This document shows, piece by piece, positions 26,235 through 36,065 of a DNA stretch of 64,000 nucleotides. Source of the DNA: Nostoc sp. LPT (GTDB taxonomy: Bacteria > Cyanobacteriota > Cyanobacteriia > Cyanobacteriales > Nostocaceae); the NCBI RefSeq assembly GCF_017115165.1, contig NZ_JABXKF010000156.1, positions 1 to 64,000 on the forward strand, in the 5' to 3' direction. A program made the position numbers and the translations under genes. Under the pieces are notes generated by a model. The model saw only the letters and a list, made by a program, of their open reading frames with translations, was not told the DNA's origin and did no database searches. Each line of letters begins with the position of its first letter. Position 1 is the stretch's first letter.

Positions 26235-26314
26235 TTACGGTAAAAATCAAATTCCTGTTATGATACGCGTGTCATTTGTGATTATGGTGTGGTGTGGTGT
26301 AAGAGGAGCAATAA

Positions 26315-27778
26315 ATGACTAATTCTGTAGATTTTAGTGGTAGACCATTTCATTTTATTGGCATCGGTGGCATAGGTATGTCTGCTCTGGCGTACGTTCT
26401 TGCGAAGCGTCAATTTCCAGTATCAGGTTCGGATCTTCGTCCTAATCACATTACACACAAGTTGGAATCTATCGGTGCTCATATTTTTGGTAAACAAGAG
26501 GCAAGCAATCTCGAATTCTTTCACCCTCAGGTATTGGCTAATTCAGTAGTATTAAATTCACAAGAACAATTACCTGCTGATAGTAAGTCAAAACTGCCTC
26601 AAGTCATTTGTTCAACAGCAATTAACACTAATAATTTAGAATACAAAGCAGCGCTGGAATTAGGTTGTCCAGTTTTACATCGTTCAGATGTACTAGCAGC
26701 TTTAATTGCCGATTACTACAGTATTGCAGTGGCAGGAACACACGGCAAAACTACAACCAGTAGTATGATTGGCTATATGCTTCTGGAAGCAGGTCTAGAC
26801 CCAACGATTTTAGTCGGTGGCGAAGTGAATGCTTGGGAAGGTAATGCTCGATTGGGACAAAGTCAATATTTGGTAGCCGAAGCAGATGAATCAGATGGTT
26901 CTTTAGTAAAACACGCTCCTGAAATTGGTATTATCACCAATATTGAACTCGATCACCCTGACCACTACGATACATTAGAAGAAGTCATTGACACCTTCCA
27001 GACATTTGCTAAGGGTTGTAAAACGTTAATATGTAGTATTGACTGTGCTACAGTGCGCGATCGCTTGCAACCCACAATCAGCTACAGCTTACACTCAGAT
27101 ACCGACGCCGATTACACCGTCACTAATATTGATTATCGTGCTGATGGTACCACGGCTTTGGTTTGGGAAAGAGGCAAAGCTTTGGGCGTATTGACGTTGC
27201 GGTTGCTCAGTCGGCACAATCTCAGCAATGCCCTAGCCGCAGTAGCTGTTGGTCGTGCTTTGGGCTTAGAATTTGGAGCAATTGCCAAAGGTATCGCCAC
27301 CTTTCAAGGAGCAAGACGACGCTTTGAGTTCCGAGGTGAAGTCAATGGCATTACCTTCATCGATGACTATGCTCACCATCCCAGCGAGATTCGCGTTACT
27401 CTTGCCGCAGCACGTTTACAGGCAAGACCAGGGCAAAGAGTGGTTGCCATCTTCCAACCTCATCGCTATAGCCGTACACTGACCTTTTTAGAAGAATTTG
27501 CCGAGTCCTTTACCCATGCTGATTTGGTTGTGCTGACTGATATTTACAGTGCAGGCGAACCTAATTTAGGGCAAATTAGTGGTGAATGTCTAACGGCGGA
27601 AATTGCTAAACAGCATTCGCAGGTAGTTTATCAACCAACTTTACCCGCAGTGTGTGAGTACTTGCTACAAACACTACGCCCAGGAGACTTGGCGCTGTTT
27701 TTGGGAGCGGGAAATTTGAACCAGGTGATTCCTGAAATAATTACGACACTCTGTGAACCGGCTAAAGCCACATCCTAA
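26315..27778 (+). CDS. murC: UDP-N-acetylmuramate--L-alanine ligase
   Basis: Adds L-alanine to UDP-MurNAc in peptidoglycan synthesis. The 487-residue protein has FHFIGIGGIGMSALAYVLA at the start, the ATP-binding GTHGKTTTSSM (residues about 142-152), DESDGS and HPSEIR, and a C-terminal ligase domain. ATG 26315 has AGAGGAG upstream. It is longer than the average MurC by an internal insertion around residues 65-105 (NSVVLNSQEQLPADSKSKLP). murB follows 124 bp downstream. Confidence 0.95.
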   Translation: MTNSVDFSGRPFHFIGIGGIGMSALAYVLAKRQFPVSGSDLRPNHITHKLESIGAHIFGKQEASNLEFFHPQVLANSVVLNSQEQLPADSKSKLPQVICSTAINTNNLEYKAALELGCPVLHRSDVLAALIADYYSIAVAGTHGKTTTSSMIGYMLLEAGLDPTILVGGEVNAWEGNARLGQSQYLVAEADESDGSLVKHAPEIGIITNIELDHPDHYDTLEEVIDTFQTFAKGCKTLICSIDCATVRDRLQPTISYSLHSDTDADYTVTNIDYRADGTTALVWERGKALGVLTLRLLSRHNLSNALAAVAVGRALGLEFGAIAKGIATFQGARRRFEFRGEVNGITFIDDYAHHPSEIRVTLAAARLQARPGQRVVAIFQPHRYSRTLTFLEEFAESFTHADLVVLTDIYSAGEPNLGQISGECLTAEIAKQHSQVVYQPTLPAVCEYLLQTLRPGDLALFLGAGNLNQVIPEIITTLCEPAKATS

Positions 27779-27902
27779 GTGGAAACTTTGCGAAGTTTTA
27801 TTTCCAAACAAAGTGCCCCTCTAGCAACGGTTTCATCTGTGAATTCGATTACCGTGTCTTTGCGGTAAATTAATGTAAAAATTTTACCAAAACAAAGTAA
27901 AG

Positions 27903-28901
27903 ATGACCATTTCCCAGGCAGCTGGAAACGTCTGCACAGTTCCTGCTTTGAATACAAAGAAACATCAAACAGCTAATTCAGTGGAGAGCGAAGTAATTTA
28001 CTTACCCAGTACTGATTGTGCGATCAAGTCCCAGGCTTCTTTGTCAGCGTTTACTTCCTATAGAGTTGGGGGAGCCGCTGATTTATACGTTGCCCCCCGA
28101 AACTTAGAAGCACTGCAAGCAAGTCTTAAATACGCAAAAGAACGTAATTTAAAGGTGACAACACTGGGAGCAGGTTCTAACTTGCTGGTGAGCGATGGTG
28201 GTATATCAGGCTTAGTCATTGCTACTCGTCATCTCCGCTTCAGCAACTTTGACCCCCAAACCGGTCAATTAACCGTTGCTGCTGGAGAATCAATTCCCAG
28301 CCTGGCATTGGCGGCAGCAGAATTAGGGTGGCAAGGATTGGAGTGGGCTGTTGGTATCCCTGGAACAGCCGGAGGTGCAGTGGTAATGAACGCGGGGGCA
28401 CATAATAGCTGTATCGCAGATATGTTAGTTAGTGCCCAGGTACTTTCACCAGATGGTACGTTGGAAACTCTTACCCCGGAACAGTTAGGTTATAGCTACC
28501 GAACTTCATTATTGCAAGGTGGCGATCGCATAGTCACTCAAGCCACCTTACAACTCGCGCCAGGTGCAGACCCCGCAAAAGTTGTGGCAATCACCAAAGA
28601 ACACAAAAAGCATCGGTTAAGCACCCAACCATACAACTTCCCCAGTTGTGGCAGTGTTTTCCGCAATCCCAAACCTTACAGTGCTGGCTGGTTAATTGAA
28701 CAAACTGGTCTGAAAGGCTACCAAATTGGTGGAGCACAAGTAGCGCTACTCCATGCTAATTTTATCGTTAATCGTGGTGGAGCAAAAGCTAGTGACATTT
28801 TCTGTCTCATTCGCTACATCCAACATCAAGTACAAGAACGTTGGTCTATTAATTTAGAGCCAGAAGTTAAAATGCTCGGAGAGTTTCAAGGTGCTTGTTG
28901 A
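27903..28901 (+). CDS. murB: UDP-N-acetylenolpyruvoylglucosamine reductase
   Basis: Reduces the enolpyruvyl group to lactyl to form UDP-MurNAc, using FAD and NADPH. The FAD-binding part has [15 protein letters not shown], then [14 protein letters not shown], and the second part has [20 protein letters not shown] and [10 protein letters not shown] (Ser proton donor), ending in NRGGAKASD. The 332-residue length includes an N-terminal extension of about 45 residues, common in cyanobacteria. It forms a pair with murC. Confidence 0.95.
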   Translation: MTISQAAGNVCTVPALNTKKHQTANSVESEVIYLPSTDCAIKSQASLSAFTSYRVGGAADLYVAPRNLEALQASLKYAKERNLKVTTLGAGSNLLVSDGGISGLVIATRHLRFSNFDPQTGQLTVAAGESIPSLALAAAELGWQGLEWAVGIPGTAGGAVVMNAGAHNSCIADMLVSAQVLSPDGTLETLTPEQLGYSYRTSLLQGGDRIVTQATLQLAPGADPAKVVAITKEHKKHRLSTQPYNFPSCGSVFRNPKPYSAGWLIEQTGLKGYQIGGAQVALLHANFIVNRGGAKASDIFCLIRYIQHQVQERWSINLEPEVKMLGEFQGAC

Positions 28902-29278
28902 AACTTTCAATTCAATGAGTAGGGGAAGCAGAGGATCAGTTGCAGTAAGTCTTTCCCCTCCGTACCTCTGCCTCTTGTGCCCAATGCCCAATACAATTCT
29001 TGGAGAAGGCTGCGCCAACGGCAACTCTTAGAGACGCTAAACGCTCAGTACAAGTGCCCCATGACGGCAGTTGCTCCACTTGGGGAAACTCCAGACGCTC
29101 GATGACTCGCTACCGCTTCGCTATCGCCCTTGGCGTCTCCCCTTGGGAGAAGACCGCACTGCCTCCCCCATGCCCCATTCTATGAAGCATTAATTATTGG
29201 TAAAAAAAGAGGCAAATTACTTACCGCATCTATAATTGAATTTGATTTGTTATTCAACGCACAGGCGTACAAATAATT
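28902..29278. other. Intergenic region with dispersed repeats
   Basis: GC-rich Nostoc repeat sequence (29001-29165, with AGAGACGCTAAACGCT and CTTGGCGTCTCCCCTTGGGA) followed by an AT-rich stretch that should carry the ybaB promoter. A 61-codon frame through the repeat is not considered a gene. Confidence 0.6.
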
Positions 29279-29626
29279 ATGATAGGAAAAGGACAGGGAT
29301 TCGGCTTTGGCTTAGGAAAAATGAAGGAACTGGCCGAAGCTTTTAAGAAAGCACAGCAAGTTCAAGAAGGCGCAAAGCGACTCCAAGAAGAATTGGAGCA
29401 AATGGAGATTCAAGGAGAATCTGGCGGTGGTCTGGTGAAGGTGATTGTCAGTGGGAACCAAGAACCAAAACGAGTAGAAATTTCTCCAGATGCTTTAGCA
29501 GAAGGTGCAGAAGTACTTTCTGATCTTGTAACAGTGGCAATGAAAGAAGCCTACAACAAGTCCACAGCAACAATGCGGGAACGTATGGAAGAATTAACCA
29601 GTGGGTTGGAGTTACCTGGATTTTAG
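29279..29626 (+). CDS. YbaB/EbfC family nucleoid-associated protein
   Basis: A 115-residue DNA-binding protein of the YbaB/EbfC family. A Gly-rich start ([16 protein letters not shown]) leads into a helix ([20 protein letters not shown]) and the beta-sheet/helix dimer domain with [20 protein letters not shown] and [13 protein letters not shown]. Family members bind DNA as tweezers-shaped dimers. The length is normal. Confidence 0.92.
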   Translation: MIGKGQGFGFGLGKMKELAEAFKKAQQVQEGAKRLQEELEQMEIQGESGGGLVKVIVSGNQEPKRVEISPDALAEGAEVLSDLVTVAMKEAYNKSTATMRERMEELTSGLELPGF

Positions 29627-29800
29627 TCATTGGTCATTAGTCATTGGTCATTAGTCATTAATTATTGGTCATTGGTCATTGGTCATTGGTCATTGGTCAT
29701 TAGTCATTGGTTATTGGTCATTGATCATTAGTCATTGGTCATTTGCAAAGGATAAATGACTATTGACTATTGACAAAAGACTATTGACTATTGACAAAGA
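29627..29800. repeat. Long STRR heptamer array
   Basis: About 20 consecutive heptamers of the GTCATTG/GTCATTA type, then ACTATTG units, fill the gap between ybaB and the phosphatase gene. It is the longest uninterrupted STRR tract in the window. Confidence 0.9.
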
Positions 29801-29806
29801 AAATCT

Positions 29807-30310
29807 ATGCCTTACAAGTTGCTGTTTGTCTGCTTAGGTAACATCTGCCGATCGCCATCGGCAGAAAATATCATGAATCATCTAATTGAGCAGGCTGGTT
29901 TAAGCGATGGCTCCGCCAACCCCAAAGGCATACGCATCCTCTGTGATTCTGCTGGTACATCTAGCTATCACGTTGGTAGCCCACCTGACAGACGCATGAG
30001 TGCTGCGGCCGCTACTAAGTTGGGAATTAAACTGCGTGGTCGAGCACGCCAGTTTCAAAAGTCAGACTTTCAAGACTTTGATTTGATTTTGGCTATGGAT
30101 CGAGAAAATTATGAGAACATCCTCAGTCTTGATCGAACTAAGCAATATCAGCATAAAGTGCGTTTGATATGCGAGTTTTGCTCTCGATACACTCTAAAGG
30201 AAGTTCCAGATCCCTATTACGGTGGTCAAGAGGGATTTAATCAGGTTATTGATTTACTGATCGATGCTTGTGAAGGCCTGCTCACAAAAGTTAAAAGTCA
30301 AGAGTTATGA
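29807..30310 (+). CDS. Low-molecular-weight protein-tyrosine phosphatase
   Basis: A 167-residue cysteine phosphatase. The P-loop is CLGNICRS (CX5R, Cys9 and Arg15) at the N-terminus, and the general acid is in VPDPYYGG near residue 140. It removes phosphate from protein tyrosine or arginine residues. Bacterial homologues often act on exopolysaccharide tyrosine kinases; one such candidate (41808-43982) is in this window but not adjacent, so the link is only inference. Confidence 0.9.
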   Translation: MPYKLLFVCLGNICRSPSAENIMNHLIEQAGLSDGSANPKGIRILCDSAGTSSYHVGSPPDRRMSAAAATKLGIKLRGRARQFQKSDFQDFDLILAMDRENYENILSLDRTKQYQHKVRLICEFCSRYTLKEVPDPYYGGQEGFNQVIDLLIDACEGLLTKVKSQEL

Positions 30311-30362
30311 GTTAGGAGTTAGGAGTTTTAATTCCTCACTCCTCACTTTGAACTCCTAACTT

Positions 30363-31046
30363 TTATTCCACTAAACCATGCTTCATCGCAAAACGGACTA
30401 ATTCCGCGCGGTTGCTGGTTGAGGTTTTTCTCAATAAACTGCTAACGTACTTTTCCACGGTTCTAGGACTCAGGTGTAGCTGATGACCCATTTCGGCATT
30501 AGAAAGACCATGAGTCAATAACTCTAAGACTTCCTGTTCTCTATGAGTTAGGGCTGAGTGCAGATGGGATTTCTGAATTTGAGTGGATAGAGAATTATGG
30601 GCATCCTCCGCTTTTATCAAGCCGGAAATGCCCAAACTGTCTTTATGAGAAAAACGATATTCTGATTGGATAATTTGCGATCGCTCTAAAAGATTGCGGA
30701 TTGCTGCTGCTAACTCTTCCAGTTCAAAAGGCTTGGGTAAATATAAATCGCACCCCGACTGGTAGCCCAGAATTCTTTCTTGGGTCTTAATGCGTGCCGT
30801 TAATAAAATTACAGGCAATAAACGAAACACTGGTTGTTGACGCACCCGGCGCACCAGTTCATAACCATTCATCCGTGGCATAACAATATCCGTGACAATC
30901 AAATCAGGATGATACTCATCCACCATAAACAAAGCCTCTTGACCGTCATTAGCCGTGATCACTGAGTAGCCAGACAGTTCAAGATAGTCGCTAACAGACA
31001 GACGAGTGCCCAAATCATCATCCACTACAAGGATCGTCAAGGGCAT
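30363..31046 (-). CDS. NarL/LuxR-type response regulator (Ycf29-like)
   Basis: A 227-residue two-domain regulator. The receiver domain (residues 1-120) has the acidic pair VVDDD, the phospho-acceptor in LIVTDIVMPRMNGYE and the conserved Lys in PKPFELEEL. The C-terminal LuxR HTH (about 160-222) has LTHREQEVLELLTHGLSNAE and LSPRTVEKYVSSL. It resembles the Ycf29 protein of algal plastids and cyanobacteria. No kinase gene adjoins it, so the partner is unknown. Confidence 0.88.
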   Translation of the reverse strand: MPLTILVVDDDLGTRLSVSDYLELSGYSVITANDGQEALFMVDEYHPDLIVTDIVMPRMNGYELVRRVRQQPVFRLLPVILLTARIKTQERILGYQSGCDLYLPKPFELEELAAAIRNLLERSQIIQSEYRFSHKDSLGISGLIKAEDAHNSLSTQIQKSHLHSALTHREQEVLELLTHGLSNAEMGHQLHLSPRTVEKYVSSLLRKTSTSNRAELVRFAMKHGLVE

Positions 31047-31702
31047 GGATTATACACCCCTAGCATTTTTTTACTCAGAATATTTGCTTTTATCTACTCC
31101 GTTAGTGAACACAGACAATAATAGTGTTCTTATGTTTCATACTATGACAGGATTACCGGTTAATGACTGCTCTCAGGGTTTATTTATAAGGAAAATCTTA
31201 AATCATTAGGAAGGTTAACGAAGTGTAATTACCTTAGACTCCCTGTGCTTAGGAGGCATAGAGAGCTTTGTAATTTGTAACAACTCATCATCATTAGCGT
31301 CATACCAATTCTTTGTCAGGACTTATGCCAAAAGGGAGTAAAAATCTTGATTTTCTGTAGGGGCAATTCATGTAAACGCAAAGAAGCAAGTTACGCGGAG
31401 TCTTTTCTAGAGAAGCGGCTTCCCACAGGGTATTGCCCCTACTTGATGTGTAAGTCCTATTTGTGAAACTGCACAAAATCAGGCTTGGTCAGACAAGTTG
31501 TTCAAGCAACTTGTTCTATGAAACCTCAGAGGTAATTGGTATCAGCTAACTTAAAGTTGCCAGAAAACCTTAATTTTGAACTTAAAAAAGCTAAATTAGT
31601 AATATACAGTTCACCATTTATAGCGGTTCTAAGATACACTCTATAATTTACAAGCCAATCAAAATAATTTTTTAGGTACATTTAAAGCACACAAAATTAT
31701 CA
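31047..31702. other. 650-bp intergenic region with MITE-like segment
   Basis: Between the divergent response regulator and smpB. A segment at about 31318-31460 starts AGGACTTATGC and ends GTGTAAGTCCTA, and inside has GTAGGGGCAATTCATG paired with ATTGCCCCTAC. It is a diverged relative of the MITE at 15862. The rest is AT-rich and should hold both promoters. No gene is seen. Confidence 0.55.
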
Positions 31703-32170
31703 ATGAGCGACAAGAACGAAGGTTACAAAGTTATTTGCGACAACCGTCAAGCCCGTTATTTGTATGAAATTCTAGAAACTTACGAAGCTGGAATTGAGTT
31801 GACAGGAACAGAGGTGAAGTCGATTCGTGCGGGTAAAGTCAATCTCCAAGATGGCTATGCTTTGCTTCGCAATGGCGAAGCATGGTTGATCAATGTGCAT
31901 GTCTCGCCTTACAACGCTAGTGGACAATATTTTAATCACGAACCACGGCGTACACGCAAGCTTCTATTACATCGTCAAGAACTCCGTAAGCTAATTGGCA
32001 AAGTCGAACAGCAGGGTTTAACTTTAATCCCTTTGAAAATGTATCTTAAACGAGGCTGGCTAAAAGTGAGTATAGCCCTTGGCAAGGGTAAAAAGCTCCA
32101 CGATAAACGAGAAGACCTGAAACGACGCCAAGACCAGCGTGATATTCAACGGGCAATGAAAAGTTATTGA
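31703..32170 (+). CDS. smpB: SsrA-binding protein SmpB
   Basis: Binds tmRNA and is needed for rescue of stalled ribosomes. The 155-residue protein has the family core: ARYLYEILETYEAGIELTGT, then EVKSIRAGKVNLQDGYA, HEPRRTRKLLLHRQEL and a basic tail (KLHDKREDLKRRQDQRDIQR). Length and motifs are normal. The tmRNA gene itself is not in this window. Confidence 0.95.
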   Translation: MSDKNEGYKVICDNRQARYLYEILETYEAGIELTGTEVKSIRAGKVNLQDGYALLRNGEAWLINVHVSPYNASGQYFNHEPRRTRKLLLHRQELRKLIGKVEQQGLTLIPLKMYLKRGWLKVSIALGKGKKLHDKREDLKRRQDQRDIQRAMKSY

Positions 32171-32353
32171 GGATCGGTGTTACTAAACTACCACAGCAAG
32201 AGTAAGAAACAGGATTGCTGTGAAAACCATGTTGTATGTCTACAGCGTGAGTTATTAAAATGCCTAGTTTATAGCCGCAGATTGATTTTGTTAAGGTTGA
32301 GACCCGATATAGTGGTGAGTAACTTCGGATAGCATCAGGAACTTTCACAACTT

Positions 32354-32641
32354 ATGAAAAGTAATTTCATTACCGCTGTTGGCGCTGGCGTTCTCAGCTT
32401 GAGTATGGGAATTTTACCTTTAACTCTATCTGCACAAGCTCAGACAACTAATGACTCCGGAGCCACTACTAGTACTACTGCTCCAACAACGACCACTGAC
32501 GATCGCAATGATTTTGATTGGGGTTGGCTAGGATTAATTGGTCTATTTGGTCTAGCTGGGTTGGCTGGTAAAAAGCGCGCTAACGAACCTGTAGCTTATC
32601 GTGATCCTAATGCCCCAAGTACCACTACCTACAGAGATTAG
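32354..32641 (+). CDS. WGxxGxxG family small exported protein
   Basis: A 95-residue protein with a signal peptide (ITAVGAGVLSLSMGILPLTL, cleavage near AQAQ), a Thr/Ser/Asp-rich linker and a C-terminal hydrophobic segment that opens with the signature WGWLGLIG (WGxxGxxG) and ends in basic KKR, followed by a short polar tail. The layout looks like a C-terminal membrane-anchoring or sorting signal. Its function and processing enzyme are unknown. Confidence 0.8.
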   Translation: MKSNFITAVGAGVLSLSMGILPLTLSAQAQTTNDSGATTSTTAPTTTTDDRNDFDWGWLGLIGLFGLAGLAGKKRANEPVAYRDPNAPSTTTYRD

Positions 32642-32705
32642 ACTATTTAAAATTCATTCATTTGTCAGTTGTTCGGTAAGAAAACAACTGACAACTTAAT
32701 TTATA

Positions 32706-34124
32706 TTAGTTTGTTGCTGGTTCTAAGTTAGTTGAATTTGTCTGGTTTTGAGCTAAAGGTGTCCAGTAACTAGCAATTAAGGCAACGATGAGCCACCAGA
32801 GGGTATTGACTTCAGGACGATACCAGACAGTATCTACGGTGCCGTGAGCTAGCATACCCAACAAAATAGCGATCGCTCCTATTAACCAAAATCCCTCTAC
32901 ACTTCTGATTTGTCGCAACCGTCGCACTTGCAAAAGTGCCGTATTAAATGTGACAATTATTAGCCAGAGAAAGCAGGCTAAACCAACAAAGCCAGTTTCT
33001 ACAGTCACTTCAAACAATATCGAATAGGCGCTCAAAGCAGTGTAACGAGGGCGTTGGTAGAGGGGATAAACTTTATTAAAAGAGTTGTGACCAGGCCCAA
33101 TGCCGAAAATCGGGCGATCGCGAATCATTTCAAAAACAGCATCCCACACATTGCGGCGAAAATTATTACTGCTATCTTTACGGTCAGCAAAAATACTGAA
33201 TACTCGCAGCCGCACTGGCTCTACAAATATCACTGCTAGCACCAATACGCCAATCAAACCTCCTAAAACAATCGGTAGTGACCAAGTACGCCAAAAACGA
33301 GGCATTTCCACGCTTTTCCAATAAACTAGCAAAGCCATCACAGCTAAAACTGCCACCACTAGTCCAATCCAACCACCACGACTAAAAGTCAGAATTAGGC
33401 AAGAACTATTGACAATTAGCATCGTTAATGCAAGGGCTTTCTTAGGCCAGCTTTGCCATGCAAAAATTGCCACTAAGCTAAAAATTACTGCTGGTAAGAG
33501 ATATCCAGCCAATAAGTTGGGATTGCCTAAATAACTGTAGACTCTTGTAGTCTTAGAAAGAGGAGATTCTGGATCGACCCAAGTTGCCAGTGCTGTGGCT
33601 CCAAAAAACCATTGGCGCAACCCGTATACACTAACAATTAACGATACGTGCAGATAAAGGATGATAATCCAAGAACGGAGGCGAGGCGACCTTAATACCC
33701 TGGCACAAAGGGTAAATAGTAGCAAATACAAGGTCAAAGTTCCCAAGTCGTTAAGTGCCGCCTTTTTCACTGGTGATAATGCTGTTGCGACTGCGGCAAC
33801 TCCCCAGTAGAGCAATACCAGCAAGTGAATCGGAGTGACTGACGAGACATTTGCTGGTGTTACTTCATCAGATAAAGTCAACAACAGCCAAAATCCGACA
33901 CAAGCCACCAGCAAAAAAGCCACTAATGTACTCGAAGCAAAAGGTGCTAGAGCATATATTAAGCTGAGTAAAGCTGCTGCGATCGCATCTCCCCATTGGA
34001 GCAAGACGCTAGTTTGCCGCCAAGAACTTAGCAGCCCCACCAGAGAGCGGTGTACATAACTGGTAGCAAGATATTCTTTGAGCGGTAAAGTTGATAGAGT
34101 AAATCGTTGCCAGACTAAATTCAT
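32706..34124 (-). CDS. IctB-family putative bicarbonate transporter / O-antigen ligase-like membrane protein
   Basis: A 472-residue protein with about ten to twelve membrane segments and the large Wzy_C (O-antigen ligase-like) loop, including DRKDSSNNFRRNVWDAVFEM and FGIGPGHNSFNKVYP. The sequence follows cyanobacterial IctB, which was first proposed to move inorganic carbon; that role is disputed and the fold is that of O-antigen ligases. ATG 34124 (NLVWQRFTLSTLPLKEYL follows) is chosen from memory of family starts; ATG 34142 is possible. Confidence 0.85.
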   Translation of the reverse strand: MNLVWQRFTLSTLPLKEYLATSYVHRSLVGLLSSWRQTSVLLQWGDAIAAALLSLIYALAPFASSTLVAFLLVACVGFWLLLTLSDEVTPANVSSVTPIHLLVLLYWGVAAVATALSPVKKAALNDLGTLTLYLLLFTLCARVLRSPRLRSWIIILYLHVSLIVSVYGLRQWFFGATALATWVDPESPLSKTTRVYSYLGNPNLLAGYLLPAVIFSLVAIFAWQSWPKKALALTMLIVNSSCLILTFSRGGWIGLVVAVLAVMALLVYWKSVEMPRFWRTWSLPIVLGGLIGVLVLAVIFVEPVRLRVFSIFADRKDSSNNFRRNVWDAVFEMIRDRPIFGIGPGHNSFNKVYPLYQRPRYTALSAYSILFEVTVETGFVGLACFLWLIIVTFNTALLQVRRLRQIRSVEGFWLIGAIAILLGMLAHGTVDTVWYRPEVNTLWWLIVALIASYWTPLAQNQTNSTNLEPATN

Positions 34125-34142
34125 AAAAAACATTGCGATCAA

Positions 34143-34466
34143 TTAGCCTGCCGACGCAGAACTTGGAATCGATCATAATGCCTATAGCTATAAAAAGGTA
34201 ATAACAGAGATTGCAGATCGCGTAATGGCGCTCTTATTCTTAGCCATCAGCCAATACGAAGTTAAGATAGTTCTTCATATACTTAGTACAGCTTGACGTA
34301 AAATGGTGGCGAATTGAGGGTTGAAATTTAAAGGCATAGGTAAGCGCAGAAGCACACAGAGAATTCGCTACGAATTAATGAAATATAGATAGAAAATACG
34401 TCTTTCCCAATTTCCATTACCCCTTATCCCCAGAGGAGACCCCACCTTCCCCAATCCCCACGATCA
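34143..34466. other. Intergenic region, no gene
   Basis: About 320 bp between two minus-strand genes with short repeat-like stretches (AAGCGCAGAAGCACACAGAG; CCCCAATCCCC) and nothing else that I can support. Confidence 0.5.
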
Positions 34467-36065
34467 TCAGACATTGCTAATTGCTGGTGAGGAAGTCGCC
34501 AGTTGGAGCGGCAAAGAAAGCACATAACGATATCCTGACTCTGGTGAACCTTGAATCAAAATATGTCCGCCATGCAATTCTGCCAGTTGACAACTTAGTA
34601 ATAAACCCAAGCTTTCACGAGAAAGACTTCCATGTGATTTAGCTAAATTTATACCTGAACTAGTAGCAAAGAAATTTGAGTGGGAATCACTCAGGTTTTT
34701 GGAATTCTCCACTGCTACTGATGAAGTATTTAGTTGCTCTTGTCTTTCTGTATAAGTATTGTAAGTTGCAACCTCACCTGTAAGCTCCAGCAGCGACAAA
34801 GAATTGAGACGGAAGTAAGGATCTACCTCTGTTATGCCATCCCCTAACCAGGGATGGGAAACCCAAATAGTAATGTTGAGCGTATCTTCTTTGTAAGAAA
34901 CATGAATGCGAACAATGCTACCTGTAGCCGAAAGTTGAATCACACTGAAAATTAGATGATAAAGCATTTGCCGCACCTTGTCTTTATCTAAAGGCCAAAT
35001 GCGACTGCGTCCCGGTTCTATAGACAGGCGAATATCTTGCTCGCGGCGATTAGCTACTTCTTCGAGGGTATTGATAGCTTGTTGGCATAGCATTTCAATA
35101 TCCACGGGAGCTAAATTTAGCACAGTTGAGTTTTCATTCATAGCTCCAAGTTCGGTAATTTCGTTTACTAGGGAAAGTAAGTACCGACCACTATGTTGGA
35201 TAATTTCCAAATATTCTCTCTGCTTAGTCGTCAAAGGCCCATAAATCTCACGTCCTAAAACACTAGCCATACCGAGTACAGATGTTAAAGGTGTGCGTAA
35301 CTCTTGAGTTAGCTGACTCAAAAGTTCTAGCTTCAGTTGCTTAGTAGAAACAGAGTCGCTATCTTGAGTGGATGCAGTGATTTTAATCTCAGTGTTACGT
35401 TCCTCATTTAGTGAAAATATCGGAACGTTCTTGGAAGCGTTTGATTCGAGTTTCCCTTGCAGGAGTCGGTTACGTTCAAATTCACTCATGCTCCAACGAG
35501 CGATGATTTGTAAAAACTCAATGTCTTGGGGTTTAAAATTGCGCGGCACTAAATCCATCACCGCCAATGCACCCAAACAATTTCCCTCAGCATCAATCAG
35601 TGGCGCTCCTAAGTAAGCACGAATACCATAATCTTGTACCAACTTGCTACTAGCAAGTATTGGGTCGGTAAGTTTATGTGTATCATTAATTTCAAATATT
35701 TGAAAACTCTCTACTACCTGAGTGCAAAAGGATTCCCGGCGTGGTAGTTGGCGGCTTTGTGCCAAATGATTCATTAGTCCCAGCCTAGATAAGCCTACCG
35801 CCGACTTGAACCAATGGCGTTCTTGATCCACAAATCCCAATATGGAAATTGGTGCTTCCAAAAAGCGGGCGGCAGTCTGTGTGGCTTCTTCAAAAACCGG
35901 AATCGTTTCTGACTGCCGCAAACCTAAATCCGACAAAGCTTTGAGGCGTTGCTGTTCTCTTGATTCATGAGAATCCCAACCATCCTTTAGGGCAAATAAT
36001 TTGTTTTCAGGCTCTATCATTGCCACTGTTACCTTAATAATTTCTCGATTCTGTAATTGATCCAA
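34467..36065 (-). CDS. GAF domain protein with degenerate histidine kinase module
   Basis: A 532-residue cytoplasmic protein. Residues about 55-210 form a GAF domain (FLEAPISILGFVDQERHWFK, then YLGAPLIDAEGNCLGALAVM). A HisKA-like helix pair follows with LTQELRTPLTSVLG, where the phospho-accepting His of the usual SHELRTPL is Gln. The ATPase-like domain is also poor: the N-box Asn is not evident (YHLIFSVIQLS) and the DxGxG box is not seen, although a late G-box-like GGHILIQGSPESG remains. It is thus probably a non-catalytic sensor or scaffold. It could also be mis-scored if the His lies elsewhere, but no other candidate is visible. Confidence 0.8.
   Translation of the reverse strand: MDQLQNREIIKVTVAMIEPENKLFALKDGWDSHESREQQRLKALSDLGLRQSETIPVFEEATQTAARFLEAPISILGFVDQERHWFKSAVGLSRLGLMNHLAQSRQLPRRESFCTQVVESFQIFEINDTHKLTDPILASSKLVQDYGIRAYLGAPLIDAEGNCLGALAVMDLVPRNFKPQDIEFLQIIARWSMSEFERNRLLQGKLESNASKNVPIFSLNEERNTEIKITASTQDSDSVSTKQLKLELLSQLTQELRTPLTSVLGMASVLGREIYGPLTTKQREYLEIIQHSGRYLLSLVNEITELGAMNENSTVLNLAPVDIEMLCQQAINTLEEVANRREQDIRLSIEPGRSRIWPLDKDKVRQMLYHLIFSVIQLSATGSIVRIHVSYKEDTLNITIWVSHPWLGDGITEVDPYFRLNSLSLLELTGEVATYNTYTERQEQLNTSSVAVENSKNLSDSHSNFFATSSGINLAKSHGSLSRESLGLLLSCQLAELHGGHILIQGSPESGYRYVLSLPLQLATSSPAISNV

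Noticed and set aside
29000-29185. 61-codon plus-strand frame before ybaB
   Set aside because: It runs through a known-type dispersed repeat and has Ser/Arg/Pro-rich composition without a domain.
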